From Microbacterium sp. Nx66 (GTDB taxonomy: Bacteria; Actinomycetota; Actinomycetes; Actinomycetales; Microbacteriaceae), in NCBI RefSeq assembly GCF_904066215.1, contig NZ_LR880474.1, positions 2,790,001 through 2,854,000 on the forward strand: DNA of 64,000 nucleotides, in the 5' to 3' direction. Under the pieces are notes generated by a model. That model ran no database searches, was not told where the DNA came from, and saw nothing but the letters and a program-made list of their open reading frames with translations. The position numbers and the translations under genes are program-made. Positions 33,941 to 43,320 of this stretch are shown here, piece after piece. How positions within the stretch are numbered: the stretch's first letter is position 1; each line of letters begins with the position of its first letter.

Positions 33941-34093
33941 TATCGTCGTGGCGTCCTGTCCGCCGTGTCTGGAAGTCCTTTGATCTGAATCGTCGCCTCC
34001 GCGCCCCTCTTCTCGCGCGCTGACCCGACGATCGCCGACTCCCCGGCAGACGCCCTCCTCCGCTTCCGTGGCTCCACGGCCCGGCAGGGGCTC

Positions 34094-34131
34094 GGTGTCA
34101 GTGCACCCTCGCACTCGACAGGAGACACCCC
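34094..34131 (+). promoter_or_regulatory. Hairpin around the ABC-F ribosome site
   Basis: GGTGTC-AGTGC (34094-34104) can pair with GCACT (34111-34115) and GACACC (34124-34129), leaving the ribosome site AGGAG (34120-34124) in an internal bulge 7 nt before ATG 34132. It sits at the end of a leader that is about 180 nt long if transcription starts after TATCGT at 33941. Such leaders are common for inducible ABC-F genes, but here it is inferred. Confidence 0.5.
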
Positions 34132-35814
34132 ATGTCACACCCCTCTTCCTCGCACGCCTCGGTCGTCCTCGACCGGCTCTCCTTCACCTGGCCGGACGGC
34201 ACGGTCGCGCTCGACGGCGTCTCCGGAGCCTTCGGTGCCGGGCGCACGGGCCTCGTCGGCCGCAACGGCGCCGGCAAGTCCACCCTGCTCCGACTGATCG
34301 CCGGGGAACTCGAGCCCACTTCCGGATCCCTCAACACCTCGGGCGAGGTCGCCTTCCTCCCCCAGCAGCTCACGCTCGACGTGGACCGCCGGGTGTCCGA
34401 CCTCCTCGGAGTGACGGCGGCCCTCGACGCCGTGCGCGCCATCACGGCGGGCGACGTCGACCCGGTGCACTTCGACGCGGTCGGCGACGACTGGGACATC
34501 GAGGCACGGGCGGAGGCCTCCCTCGCGGAGGCCGGGCTCGTCCCCGCGTTCCTCGACCGCACGGTCGGCGAGTTGTCCGGCGGGGAGGCCGTGCTCGTCG
34601 CGATCGCCGGGATCCGGTTGCGGCGGGCACCCATCACGCTCCTCGACGAACCGACGAACAACCTCGATCGCGACGCCAGGGCCACCCTCGCCGCGATGGT
34701 GCAGTCGTGGAAGGGCACGCTCATCGTCGTGAGCCACGACCTCGCACTGCTCGAGCTCATGGACGACACCGCCGAGCTCTACGGACGGAACCTCTCGGTG
34801 TTCGGCGGGCCGTACTCCGAATGGCGCGCGTGGCTGGATGCGGAACAGGACGCGGCGAAGCAGGCCGAGGTCGCCGCCGCCCAGGTACTCCGCAAGGAGA
34901 AGCGGCAGCGGATCGAGGCCGAGGTCAAGCTCGCTCACCGGGCCCGCACCGCCAAGAAGGCCGAGGTCGAGAAGCGCGTTCCGAAGATCATCGCGCACGG
35001 TCGGAAGATGGCCGCCGAGGTGTCCGCAGGGAAGCTGCGCACCGAGGTCGGCGCGAAGGAGGACGCGGCACGTGCGGCACACGATGCGGCGGGACGGCGG
35101 GTGCGGTCCGACGCGTCGATGAAGATCGAGCTTCCGGACCCCGACGTGTCGCGGAGTCGGCGGATCGCCGAGCTGAACGGGCCCGAGCGGTCGTGGGTGA
35201 TCCAGGGTCCGGAGCGCGTGGCCCTCGTCGGACGCAACGGCGCCGGCAAGACGACCCTGCTGGAGCGGCTGGTCGACGGGGCCGTGCACAACTCAGGAGC
35301 AGAGGCGCCGGAACGTCCGAATCCGACGCCGGAGGCGGAGATCGGGCGCGATCTCCTGAGTTGTGAACGGCCGGAGCTCCGGGCGGAGGCGCTCACTGAC
35401 CGGATCGGCTACCTCCCGCAGCGCGTCGACGGTCTCGACGAGAGCCTCTCCGTCTTCGCGAACGTCGCCGCCGCGGCACCGCAGGTCCCGGAGAAGGAGC
35501 TCCGCAACCGGCTCGCACGGTTCCTCATCCGGGGCGGGACGGCCGACCGCCCGGTGTCCGCGCTGTCCGGCGGGGAGAGGTTCCGGGTCGCCCTGGCCCG
35601 GTTGCTCCTGACGGATCCGGCTCCGCACCTCGTCGTCCTCGACGAGCCGACGAACAACCTCGACCTCGACACGGTCGACCAGCTCGTCGAGGCGCTGCGG
35701 GCCTACCGCGGCGCGGTGCTCGTGGTGAGTCACGACGACGCCTTCCTCTCCCGACTCGACCTCGACCTCACGCTCGAGATCGACGCGGACGGCGTGCTGC
35801 AGGAGGTGGTGTGA
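34132..35814 (+). CDS. ABC-F ATPase (ribosome-associated)
   Basis: A 560-residue protein with two ABC domains and no membrane segment. Domain 1 has G-R-N-G-A-G-K-S-T (about 44-52), L-S-G-G-E and D-E-P-T-N-N-L-D; domain 2 has G-R-N-G-A-G-K-T-T (about 366-374), L-S-G-G-E and D-E-P-T-N-N-L-D. A charged linker of about 85 residues (Lys/Arg/Ala-rich, coiled-coil) joins them. ABC-F proteins act on ribosomes, some giving antibiotic resistance by target protection; which subtype this is I cannot tell. About 26 extra residues right after the second Walker A are encoded by a palindromic element (35287-35365). Confidence 0.9.
   Translation: MSHPSSSHASVVLDRLSFTWPDGTVALDGVSGAFGAGRTGLVGRNGAGKSTLLRLIAGELEPTSGSLNTSGEVAFLPQQLTLDVDRRVSDLLGVTAALDAVRAITAGDVDPVHFDAVGDDWDIEARAEASLAEAGLVPAFLDRTVGELSGGEAVLVAIAGIRLRRAPITLLDEPTNNLDRDARATLAAMVQSWKGTLIVVSHDLALLELMDDTAELYGRNLSVFGGPYSEWRAWLDAEQDAAKQAEVAAAQVLRKEKRQRIEAEVKLAHRARTAKKAEVEKRVPKIIAHGRKMAAEVSAGKLRTEVGAKEDAARAAHDAAGRRVRSDASMKIELPDPDVSRSRRIAELNGPERSWVIQGPERVALVGRNGAGKTTLLERLVDGAVHNSGAEAPERPNPTPEAEIGRDLLSCERPELRAEALTDRIGYLPQRVDGLDESLSVFANVAAAAPQVPEKELRNRLARFLIRGGTADRPVSALSGGERFRVALARLLLTDPAPHLVVLDEPTNNLDLDTVDQLVEALRAYRGAVLVVSHDDAFLSRLDLDLTLEIDADGVLQEVV
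35287..35365. repeat. Palindromic element, family 1, copy C, inside ABC-F
   Basis: Inverted arms CACAACTCAGGAG (35287-35299) and CTCCTGAGTTGTG (35353-35365) frame a 53-bp centre. The arms match those of the two intergenic copies at 23184 and 23365 except at two positions. The element is read through in frame and adds a segment starting [10 protein letters not shown] between the Walker A helix and the Q-loop strand of the second ATPase domain. Confidence 0.8.
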
Positions 35815-35832
35815 CCTCGTCACCCGTTCCGT

Positions 35833-35908
35833 CTGCACGACCCATGTCCGCCCGCACGACCGGAACCACGGTTCGGTCGTGCGGGCGGGACCGGGTCGTG
35901 CGGGCGGG
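35833..35908. repeat. GCACGACC inverted-repeat cluster
   Basis: GTCCGCCCGCACGACC (35846-35861) is inverted against GGTCGTGCGGGCGGGAC (35875-35891), with GGAACC / GGTTC extending the stem almost to the loop. A further copy GGGTCGTGCGGGCGGG follows at 35893-35908, and a partial TGCACGACCC precedes at 35834. It lies in the 150-bp gap between the ABC-F and Lhr genes and could terminate ABC-F transcription, but there is no T run. Confidence 0.7.
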
Positions 35909-35964
35909 AGAGCCGGGTGTCAAGGTCCGAGCCGGATGTCGGTGGGGTCGGGAATGATGGAGGC

Positions 35965-38900
35965 ATGAGCGACGTGCTCGACCGCTTCACCCCGGCCACA
36001 CAGGACTGGTTCCGGGGTGCCTTCACCGCCCCCACACCGGCCCAGGCGGGCGCGTGGGAGGCGGTCTCCGCCGGCAAGCATGCCCTCGTCGTGGCGCCGA
36101 CAGGATCCGGCAAGACGCTGTCGGCGTTCCTCTGGGCCATCGACAGCGTGTTCCGCGAGCGCGCCGACGCGCCGGAGGAGCCGAAGAAGGACGGGTCCCG
36201 GACGCGGATCCTCTACATCTCCCCGCTCAAGGCCCTCGGCGTGGACGTGGAGCGCAACCTGCGTTCGCCGCTCATCGGCATCGGGCAGTCCGCCCGGCGG
36301 CTCGGCCTCACCGCCCCCGGCATCACGGTGGGCGTCCGCTCGGGCGACACGACATCGAGCGATCGGCGCAAGCTCGTGTCCGATCCGCCCGACATCCTCA
36401 TCACCACGCCCGAGTCGCTGTACCTGATGCTCACGAGCAGGGCGGGCGAGACGCTGCGCGACGTGCACACCGTCATCATCGACGAGGTGCACGCCGTCGC
36501 CGCCACCAAGCGCGGCGCGCACCTCGCGGTGAGCCTGGAGCGCCTCGACGCCCTCCGTCGCTCCCACGGTGCGGAGACCGCAGCGCAGCGGATCGGCCTG
36601 TCCGCCACCGTGCGCCCCATCGACGAGGTGGCGCGCTTCCTCGGCGGCGGTGATCCGGTCGAGATCGTCGCCCCGCCGGCATCGAAGACCTTCGAACTCG
36701 GTGTCGTCGTGCCGATGGACGACATGACCAACCCGCCGCCGCCACCCGGGGCCCCGCCGGAGGCGCCGGGCATCGACGCGGAGTACACCGAGGTCACCGG
36801 GTCGGTGTGGCCGCACGTCGAGGAGGCGATCGTCGACCGCATCCTCCAGAACAACTCGACCATCGTCTTCGCGAACTCCCGCCGCCTCGCCGAACGGCTG
36901 ACCGGACGGTTGAACGAGATCTACGCGGAACGGATCGGCGTCGCGCTTCCGGAGCCGACCGTGCCCGCCGCGATGATGGCGCAGGCCGGGTCCACCGCGG
37001 GCGCCGATCCCGTGCTCGCCAAGGCCCACCACGGCTCGGTGTCGAAAGAGCAGCGTGCGCAGGTCGAGGAGGAGCTGAAGTCGGGCGTGCTCCGGTGCGT
37101 CGTCGCCACGAGCAGCTTGGAGCTCGGCATCGACATGGGTGCCGTCGACCTCGTGATCCAGGTGGAGGCGCCGCCGTCCGCGGCCTCCGGACTCCAGCGC
37201 GTGGGTCGCGCCGGGCATCAGGTCGGCGAGATCAGCCGCGCGGCCCTGTTCCCCAAGCACCGCGGCGACGTGCTGCACACCGCGATCGTGACGGAGCGGA
37301 TGCTGGCGGGGAAGATCGAGGCGATCCAGGTGCCGCGGAATCCGCTCGACATCCTCGCCCAGCAGACCGTCGCGGCCAGCGCCCTCGGCGCCATCAGCGT
37401 CGAGGAGTGGTTCGAGACCGTCCGCCGTTCCGCCCCCTTCCAGTCACTCCCCCGTTCCGCCTACGAGGCCACGCTCGACCTGCTGGCCGGCCGTTTCCCC
37501 TCCGACGAGTTCGCCGAGCTGCGGCCGCGACTCGTCTGGGATCGCGATGCCGGCACGCTCACCGGCCGCCCGGGCGCACAGCGGATCGCGGTCACCAGCG
37601 GCGGCACCATCCCCGACCGCGGGCTCTTCGGCGTCTTCGTGGCGGGCGAGTCCACGGGCGCCCGAGTGGGCGAGCTCGACGAGGAGATGGTCTACGAGTC
37701 CCGCGTCGGCGACGTGTTCACCCTGGGGACCACGAGCTGGCGCATCGCCGAGATCACCCACGACCGGGTCAACGTCATCCCCGCCTACGGCCAGCCGGGA
37801 AAGGTCCCGTTCTGGCACGGCGACGGCATCGGGCGTCCGTTCGAGCTGGGCGAGGCACTGGGGGCGTTCTCCCGCGAGGTGTCCGCGGCGAAGCCGGAGA
37901 AGGCGGAGCAGCGCCTCATCGCCGCCGGACTCGACGAACAGGCGCGCGCGAACCTCCTCGCCCACCTCTCCGAGCAGCGGGAGGCCACGGGCACCCTGCC
38001 GACAGACCGCACGCTGACCGTCGAGCGCGGACACGACGAGGTCGGCGACTGGCGCGTCATCCTCCATTCCCCGTACGGCATGAAGGTGCATGCGCCGTGG
38101 GCGCTGGCGATCAACGCACGGGTGCGAGAGCGCCTCGGCGTCGAGGGCTCCGCGGTGGCGAGCGACGACGGCATCATCGTCCGCATCCCCGACGCCGAGT
38201 CGGAACCGCCCGGCGCGGAGCTGTTCGTCTTCGATCCGGATGAGCTCGAACAGCTCGTCACGCAGGAGGTCGGCGGCTCGGCGCTCTTCGCCTCCCGGTT
38301 CCGCGAGTGCGCCGCGCGGGCCCTGCTCATGCCGCGCACGAACCCCAACCGCCGGACGCCGCTGTGGCAACAGCGCCAGCGCTCGGCGCAACTCCTCGAG
38401 GTCGCGCGACGCCATCCCACCTTCCCCGTCATCCTGGAGACCCTGCGCGAGGTGCTGCAGGACGTCTACGATCTGCCGTCGCTGCGCAAGCTCGCGACGA
38501 GCATCGCCGACCGCCGCATCCGCCTCGTCGAGACGCAGCCGGGGCAGCCGTCGCCCTTCGCGCGCGACCTCCTCTTCGGCTACGTCGGGGCGTTCATGTA
38601 CGAGGGCGACTCACCGCTCGCGGAACGCCGCGCCGCCGCTCTCTCCGTCGACCCGGCGCTGCTGGGCGAGCTGCTGGGCACGGTCGAGCTGCGCGAGCTC
38701 CTCGACCCCGACGTCATCGCCCAGTTCGAGCGCGAGGCCCAGCGGCTCGATCCGGAACGCCGGGCGCGCGGCCTGGAGGGCGTCGCCGACCTGCTCCGGC
38801 TGCTCGGCCCGCTCGATGCCGACGAGGTCGCCGCGCGCCTCGATCCCGACTCCACCGCCGGGGCGACCGCGGCGGCACTGCTCGACGACCTCGTGACCGC

Positions 38901-40548
38901 GCGACGTGCCATCCCGGTCACGATCGCCGGGGTGTCCAGGGTCGCCGCGATCGAAGATGCAGGGCGCCTGCGGGATGCGCTCGGGGCGGCCCTGCCGACC
39001 GGCATCCCCGTCGCGTTCCTCGAGCCCCTGGCGGATCCCCTCGGCGACCTCGTGGCCCGTCACGCCCGCACCCACGGCCCCTTCACGACCACGGCCGTCG
39101 CCGAGCGGTTCGGCCTCGGCGCCGCCGTCGCCCGGCACACCCTGCAGCGCCTGGAGACGAACGGCCGCCTCACGAGCGGGTACTTCCTCCCCACCGCGGC
39201 CGGCAGCGGCGACGACCTCGAGTGGTGCGACACCGAGGTCCTGCGGCGGCTGCGGATGCGGTCGCTCGCGGCGATCCGCGGATCCGTCGAACCCGTCTCG
39301 CCCGAGGCGTACGCGCGATTCCTTCCGGACTGGCAGCATCTCGGTCGCCCCCTGGAGGGCATCGACGGCGTGCTCACGGTGATCGAGCAGTTCGCCGGCG
39401 TCCCGATCCCGGCCAGCGCCTGGGAGTCGCTCATCCTGCCATCGCGGGTGCGCGACTACTCCCCGGCGATGCTCGACGAGCTCACGGCCGCGGGCGAGGT
39501 GATCTGGTCCGGACACGGCACGCTCCCCGGGCGTGACGGGTGGGTCTCGCTGCACCCCGCCGATCTCGCCCCGTTCACGCTGCCCGATCCGGACGCGGAG
39601 ATCGCCGCGGAGTCGCTCGAAGCGCGCCTCCTCGCGGCCCTCGCGGCGGGCGGCGCCTACTTCGCGGCGCAGCTCAAGGAGATGACCGGCGCCGAGAACG
39701 AGCAGTCCGTGCTGGAGGCGCTGTGGTCTCTGACCTGGTCGGGGCATGTGACGAACGACACGTTCGCGCCGATCCGCTCGCTGCTGACCGGCGGCTCCCA
39801 GGCCCATAAGGTCAAGCGCCGTGCTCCGCGTGCGCGCACCTATCGCGGCATGTCCCTCACGCGCACGGCTCCTCGACCGACCTCGATCGGCGGACGCTGG
39901 TCGTTGCTCCCCGAGGTCGAGACCGACCCGGCGCGCCGCGCGACCGTCACCGCCGGCCTGCTCCTCGACCGGTATGGCGTCGTCACCCGCGGGGCCGTGC
40001 AGTCGGAGGGCGTGCCTGGCGGGTTCGCGCAGGCATACCGTGTGCTGGCCGGGTTCGAGGAGGCGGGGCACTGCCGCCGCGGCTACGTGATCGAGAAGCT
40101 CGGCGCCGCACAGTTCGCGGCATCGGCCACGGTCGACCGTCTGCGGACCTACGCCGGTCTCGCCGATCCGCCGCCGCGGAAGGCCGTCACCCTGGCGGCC
40201 ACCGACCCCGCGAACCCCTACGGCGCGGCGCTCGGGTGGCCGAAGCTCGAGGGCGTCTCGCATCGCCCGGGGCGCAAGGCCGGCGGGCTCGTGGTGCTCG
40301 TCGACGGCGCGCTCGTTCTGTCGCTCGAGCGCGGCGGACGGACCGTGCTGTGCTTCACGGACGACGAGGAGGTGCTGCAGGCCGCCGCCGCCGACCTCGC
40401 GACGACAGCCAGGGACCGCCGCCTCGACACCCTGACCGTCGAGAAGGTGAACGGCGAGGGGGTGTACGGCACGATCCTCGGGCGGGCTCTGCAGGAGGCG
40501 GGCTTCGTGCAGACGCCGCGCGGCTTCACCCTCCGCAAGGCCGTCTGA
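35965..40548 (+). CDS. lhr: Lhr-type large DNA helicase
   Basis: A 1527-residue superfamily 2 helicase. The N-terminal core shows A-P-T-G-S-G-K-T (Walker A, about 44-51), T-T-P-E-S-L-Y, I-I-D-E-V-H (DEVH box), S-A-T-V-R-P, and in the second RecA domain S-S-L-E-L-G-I-D-M-G followed by Q-R-V-G-R-A-G-H. A winged-helix/beta-barrel region and a long Lhr C-terminal domain follow. Mycobacterial Lhr (about 1500 residues) is a 3'-5' translocase induced by DNA damage. A gene for a Nei-type glycosylase lies two genes downstream, supporting a repair role. GGAGG lies only 1 nt from the ATG and AATGAT 6 nt away, so the start may be leaderless. Confidence 0.95.
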   Translation: MSDVLDRFTPATQDWFRGAFTAPTPAQAGAWEAVSAGKHALVVAPTGSGKTLSAFLWAIDSVFRERADAPEEPKKDGSRTRILYISPLKALGVDVERNLRSPLIGIGQSARRLGLTAPGITVGVRSGDTTSSDRRKLVSDPPDILITTPESLYLMLTSRAGETLRDVHTVIIDEVHAVAATKRGAHLAVSLERLDALRRSHGAETAAQRIGLSATVRPIDEVARFLGGGDPVEIVAPPASKTFELGVVVPMDDMTNPPPPPGAPPEAPGIDAEYTEVTGSVWPHVEEAIVDRILQNNSTIVFANSRRLAERLTGRLNEIYAERIGVALPEPTVPAAMMAQAGSTAGADPVLAKAHHGSVSKEQRAQVEEELKSGVLRCVVATSSLELGIDMGAVDLVIQVEAPPSAASGLQRVGRAGHQVGEISRAALFPKHRGDVLHTAIVTERMLAGKIEAIQVPRNPLDILAQQTVAASALGAISVEEWFETVRRSAPFQSLPRSAYEATLDLLAGRFPSDEFAELRPRLVWDRDAGTLTGRPGAQRIAVTSGGTIPDRGLFGVFVAGESTGARVGELDEEMVYESRVGDVFTLGTTSWRIAEITHDRVNVIPAYGQPGKVPFWHGDGIGRPFELGEALGAFSREVSAAKPEKAEQRLIAAGLDEQARANLLAHLSEQREATGTLPTDRTLTVERGHDEVGDWRVILHSPYGMKVHAPWALAINARVRERLGVEGSAVASDDGIIVRIPDAESEPPGAELFVFDPDELEQLVTQEVGGSALFASRFRECAARALLMPRTNPNRRTPLWQQRQRSAQLLEVARRHPTFPVILETLREVLQDVYDLPSLRKLATSIADRRIRLVETQPGQPSPFARDLLFGYVGAFMYEGDSPLAERRAAALSVDPALLGELLGTVELRELLDPDVIAQFEREAQRLDPERRARGLEGVADLLRLLGPLDADEVAARLDPDSTAGATAAALLDDLVTARRAIPVTIAGVSRVAAIEDAGRLRDALGAALPTGIPVAFLEPLADPLGDLVARHARTHGPFTTTAVAERFGLGAAVARHTLQRLETNGRLTSGYFLPTAAGSGDDLEWCDTEVLRRLRMRSLAAIRGSVEPVSPEAYARFLPDWQHLGRPLEGIDGVLTVIEQFAGVPIPASAWESLILPSRVRDYSPAMLDELTAAGEVIWSGHGTLPGRDGWVSLHPADLAPFTLPDPDAEIAAESLEARLLAALAAGGAYFAAQLKEMTGAENEQSVLEALWSLTWSGHVTNDTFAPIRSLLTGGSQAHKVKRRAPRARTYRGMSLTRTAPRPTSIGGRWSLLPEVETDPARRATVTAGLLLDRYGVVTRGAVQSEGVPGGFAQAYRVLAGFEEAGHCRRGYVIEKLGAAQFAASATVDRLRTYAGLADPPPRKAVTLAATDPANPYGAALGWPKLEGVSHRPGRKAGGLVVLVDGALVLSLERGGRTVLCFTDDEEVLQAAAADLATTARDRRLDTLTVEKVNGEGVYGTILGRALQEAGFVQTPRGFTLRKAV

Positions 40549-40594
40549 CCCGGCCTCACCACGACCACCACCGATCCACCCCTACCCTGGAGCC

Positions 40595-41392
40595 ATGATC
40601 CGAGAGTTCGCCGCCGGCGTCCGCACCCTGTTCCGCGGGTTCGGCGTGTGGCGCACCCGTCCGGGGCTGATGGCGCTCGGGCTCGTCCCCGCGATCATCG
40701 CGCTCGTCCTCCTCGCCGCCGTCCTCGTGCCGCTGATCCTGTCGATGCCCTCGCTGGCAGCCTGGCTCACCCCGTTCGCCGACGGCTGGGTGGAGCCCTG
40801 GCGTGGCGTCCTGCGGACCGCGGTCGGCCTCGTCGTGGTCGCCGCCGCACTCGCTCTGGCCAGCTCCGTGTTCAGCGCTCTCACCCTCACGATCGGCGAC
40901 CCGTTCTACCAGCGCATCTGGCACGCCGTCGAGAAGGACCTCGGCGACCCGCCTCCTGCGGATGGCGGCAGCTTCTGGACGACCGTCGGCGAGGGCCTCC
41001 GGCTCGTCGTGCTCGGCATCCTGATCGCGCTCCTCGTGCTCCTCATCGGCCTGGTGCCCGGCGTCGGCGGTGTCCTCGGAGCGGTCTCCGGTGTCGTCCT
41101 CACGGGCCGCCTGCTGGCGCGGGAGCTGACCGGTCGCGCCTTCGACGCCCGTGACCTCAGCCCCGCCGCCCGGGCCGCGCTGTTCTCCGGCAGTCGCGCC
41201 CGCGTGCTGGGCTTCGGCGTCGCGACCCAGCTGTGCTTCCTGATCCCCGGGGGTGCCGTCGCCGTGATGCCGGCCGCGGTCGCGGGGAGCACGATGCTGG
41301 CGCGAGACATGCAGGCCCGCACCCCACTCGCCGCCGTCCAGCCGACGGCGAGTGCGGCCGTGCCGCACGACCGCACACCCGGGATCGCCTGA
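40595..41392 (+). CDS. EI24/CysZ-like membrane protein
   Basis: A 265-residue integral membrane protein with about four long hydrophobic segments. The N-terminus G-V-R-T-L-F-R-G-F-G-V-W-R-T-R-P-G-L-M-A-L-G-L-V-P and the later T-I-G-D-P-F-Y-Q-R-I-W fit the EI24 family (Etoposide-induced 2.4/CysZ). CysZ members take up sulfate; actinobacterial EI24 members are uncharacterised. TACCCT (40583-40588) is 6 nt before the ATG. The stop overlaps the ATG of the glycosylase gene. Confidence 0.88.
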   Translation: MIREFAAGVRTLFRGFGVWRTRPGLMALGLVPAIIALVLLAAVLVPLILSMPSLAAWLTPFADGWVEPWRGVLRTAVGLVVVAAALALASSVFSALTLTIGDPFYQRIWHAVEKDLGDPPPADGGSFWTTVGEGLRLVVLGILIALLVLLIGLVPGVGGVLGAVSGVVLTGRLLARELTGRAFDARDLSPAARAALFSGSRARVLGFGVATQLCFLIPGGAVAVMPAAVAGSTMLARDMQARTPLAAVQPTASAAVPHDRTPGIA

Positions 41393-42165
41393 TGCCCGAG
41401 GGCGATACCGTCTTCCGCACCGCACGCCGCCTGGACGAGGCCCTCGCCGGCGGGCAGGTCACGCGCTTCGACCTCCGCGTTCCGCGCTTCGCGACCCTCG
41501 ATCTGACCGGCCAGCGGGTGCAGGGCGCCGTCCCCCGCGGGAAGCACCTGCTGCTGCGGATCGGCGAGAGCACGCTCCATTCGCATCTGCGCATGGACGG
41601 TGCGTGGTTCGTGTACCGGCCCGGTGAGAAGTGGCGGCATCCCGCGTTCAAGGTGCGGGCGATCGTCGGCACGGCCGAACGCGAGGCCGTGGGCGTGGAC
41701 ATCGCCGAAGTCGAGGTCGTCCCCACCCGCGACGAGGACGACCTCGTCGGCTACCTCGGCCCCGACCCGCTCGCGGCCGACTGGGACCCGATCGAGGCCG
41801 CACGGCGGCTCGGCACCGACACCCGGGCCATCCACGTCGCCCTGCTCGATCAGCGCAACGTCGCGGGGTTCGGCAACGAGTACGCGGCAGAACTCCTGTT
41901 CCTCCGGGGAATCCTGCCGACCACGCCGACTCCCGAGGTCGACGTGGCCGCCCTCCTCGACCTGGGCGTGCGGACCATCCGCGCGAACCGCGACCGCCGC
42001 AACCGCACCTTCACCGGCATCGACCGCCCGGGACAGTCCACGTGGGTCTACGGACGCGCCGGACGCCCCTGCCGACGCTGCGGAACGCTCATCCGTCGCG
42101 GGGAGCTGGGGGCGGATCCGACCCGTGAGCGGATCACGTTCTGGTGCCCTCGGTGCCAGCGCTGA
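41392..42165 (+). CDS. nei2: Endonuclease VIII-like DNA glycosylase
   Basis: A 257-residue Fpg/Nei-family bifunctional glycosylase/AP lyase that removes oxidised bases. It begins M-P-E-G-D-T-V, giving the catalytic Pro2 and Glu3, has the H2TH part N-V-A-G-F-G-N-E-Y-A-A-E and ends in a Cys4 zinc finger (C-R-R-C ... C-P-R-C). The E-G-D-T start is that of Nei rather than of Fpg (E-L-P-E). Start and upstream stop share TGATG, so it is coupled to the EI24 gene and belongs to the lhr group. Confidence 0.93.
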   Translation: MPEGDTVFRTARRLDEALAGGQVTRFDLRVPRFATLDLTGQRVQGAVPRGKHLLLRIGESTLHSHLRMDGAWFVYRPGEKWRHPAFKVRAIVGTAEREAVGVDIAEVEVVPTRDEDDLVGYLGPDPLAADWDPIEAARRLGTDTRAIHVALLDQRNVAGFGNEYAAELLFLRGILPTTPTPEVDVAALLDLGVRTIRANRDRRNRTFTGIDRPGQSTWVYGRAGRPCRRCGTLIRRGELGADPTRERITFWCPRCQR

Positions 42166-42246
42166 GCGGTATCCATCCGCGGGAATGAATCTCCCCCTCT
42201 CGTGGTTGTTGATATATCCGGAGAGCTCCGGAGCACGGGAGGAATC

Positions 42247-42654
42247 GTGGGCAAGAACTACGTCGACATCGAGAACGACCACGGAGCGACGCTGCGGTAC
42301 CGCAAGCACGCCAACGGTCGCGGTCTCGTCGCGCATGGCGCCAAGGTGCATCCGAAGGCGCACATCGAGGCGGGGGCCTACATCGAACCGGGAGCACGCG
42401 TCGGAGCGGGGGCCATCGTCGCCCGCGGTGCGTGGGTGGACGAGGACGCCGTGATCGGCGAGGGCGCGTACATCGACGCCCACGCGCACGTCGGCCAGGG
42501 CGCGGCGGTCGGCGACCACGCGCACGTCGGGGTCCGCACCGACATCGGGGCCGGGGCCCGCATCGTGCGGGGCGCCCGCATCGGCGACGACGAAACGGTC
42601 GCGGCGGGGCTCACCGTCGCCACCGATCAGAAGGGTCTCTGGCTGGCGGCCTGA
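42247..42654 (+). CDS. Hexapeptide-repeat (left-handed beta-helix) protein
   Basis: A 135-residue protein almost wholly made of hexapeptide turns: V-H-P-K-A-H-I-E-A-G-A-Y-I-E-P-G-A-R-V-G and similar units with A/G at turn positions. Such helices form trimers in acyltransferases, but no acceptor or acetyl-CoA domain is present, so it may be structural or a bactofilin-like scaffold. The GTG start at 42247 has GGGAGG 4-5 nt upstream. A short palindrome CCGGAG-AG-CTCCGG lies about 15 nt before the ribosome site. Confidence 0.75.
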   Translation: MGKNYVDIENDHGATLRYRKHANGRGLVAHGAKVHPKAHIEAGAYIEPGARVGAGAIVARGAWVDEDAVIGEGAYIDAHAHVGQGAAVGDHAHVGVRTDIGAGARIVRGARIGDDETVAAGLTVATDQKGLWLAA

Positions 42655-42660
42655 CCGCTC

Positions 42661-43320
42661 TCAGAGCAGGCGCCGCTCCGACGCCCACGCCGTGAGCTCG
42701 TGGCGGGAGGAGAGCTGCAGCTTGCGCAGCACCGACGACACGTGCGTCTCGACGGTCTTGATCGAGATGAAGAGGGCGGTGGCGACCTCCTTGTACGCGT
42801 AGCCGCGGGCGATCAACCGCATCACCTCCTGCTCGCGCGAGGAGAGGCGGTCGAGTTCGTCGGTCGCGGTGGCGGTCTCGCCGGCCACGGCGCCGAACGC
42901 GTCGAGCACGAATCCCGCGAGCCGCGGCGAGAACACCGCGTCCCCCTCGGCGACGGCGTGCACGGCGGCGCTCACCTCGCCGCCTGACGAGCCCTTCGTG
43001 ATGTAGCCACGCGCCCCGGCCCGGATGACCCGCACGACATCGGCCGCGGCATCGGAGACGCTGAGGGCCAGGAAGCGCGTGGTCGTCGGTCCCGTCCCTC
43101 GGATCACGGCTTCCCCGCCGGTCGCGTCGTCGCCCTCCCCGCCCGGAAGGTGCACATCGAGGAGCACCACGTCGGGCGCCGTCTCCGCGATCACGGCGAT
43201 CGCCGTGGGCACGTCTGCGGCCTCCCCCACGACCTCCACGCTCGCATCGAGGTCGGCCCGCAGGCCTGAGCGGAAGATGGAGTGGTCGTCGACGATCACG
43301 ACGCGGAGGCGGTCAGCCAC
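42661..43320 (-). CDS. LuxR-type response regulator
   Basis: A 219-residue NarL/LuxR regulator. The receiver domain (1-125) has V-I-V-D-D-H and the phospho-Asp in V-V-L-L-D-V-H-L-P. The C-terminal HTH is L-S-S-R-E-Q-E-V-M-R-L-I-A-R-G-Y followed by I-K-T-V-E-T-H-V-S-S-V-L-R-K-L. It is paired with the sensor kinase upstream; their coding ends overlap by 8 bases, and GTG 43320 lies inside the kinase gene end. It likely controls the divergent PspC membrane genes, as in LiaSR-like stress systems. Confidence 0.92.
   Translation of the reverse strand: MADRLRVVIVDDHSIFRSGLRADLDASVEVVGEAADVPTAIAVIAETAPDVVLLDVHLPGGEGDDATGGEAVIRGTGPTTTRFLALSVSDAAADVVRVIRAGARGYITKGSSGGEVSAAVHAVAEGDAVFSPRLAGFVLDAFGAVAGETATATDELDRLSSREQEVMRLIARGYAYKEVATALFISIKTVETHVSSVLRKLQLSSRHELTAWASERRLL

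Noticed and set aside
33948..33983. Eleven-codon leader peptide with two Cys codons before ABC-F
   Set aside because: Its GTG lies 1 nt after the likely -10 box (TATCGT), so it would be upstream of the transcript start, and it has no ribosome site.
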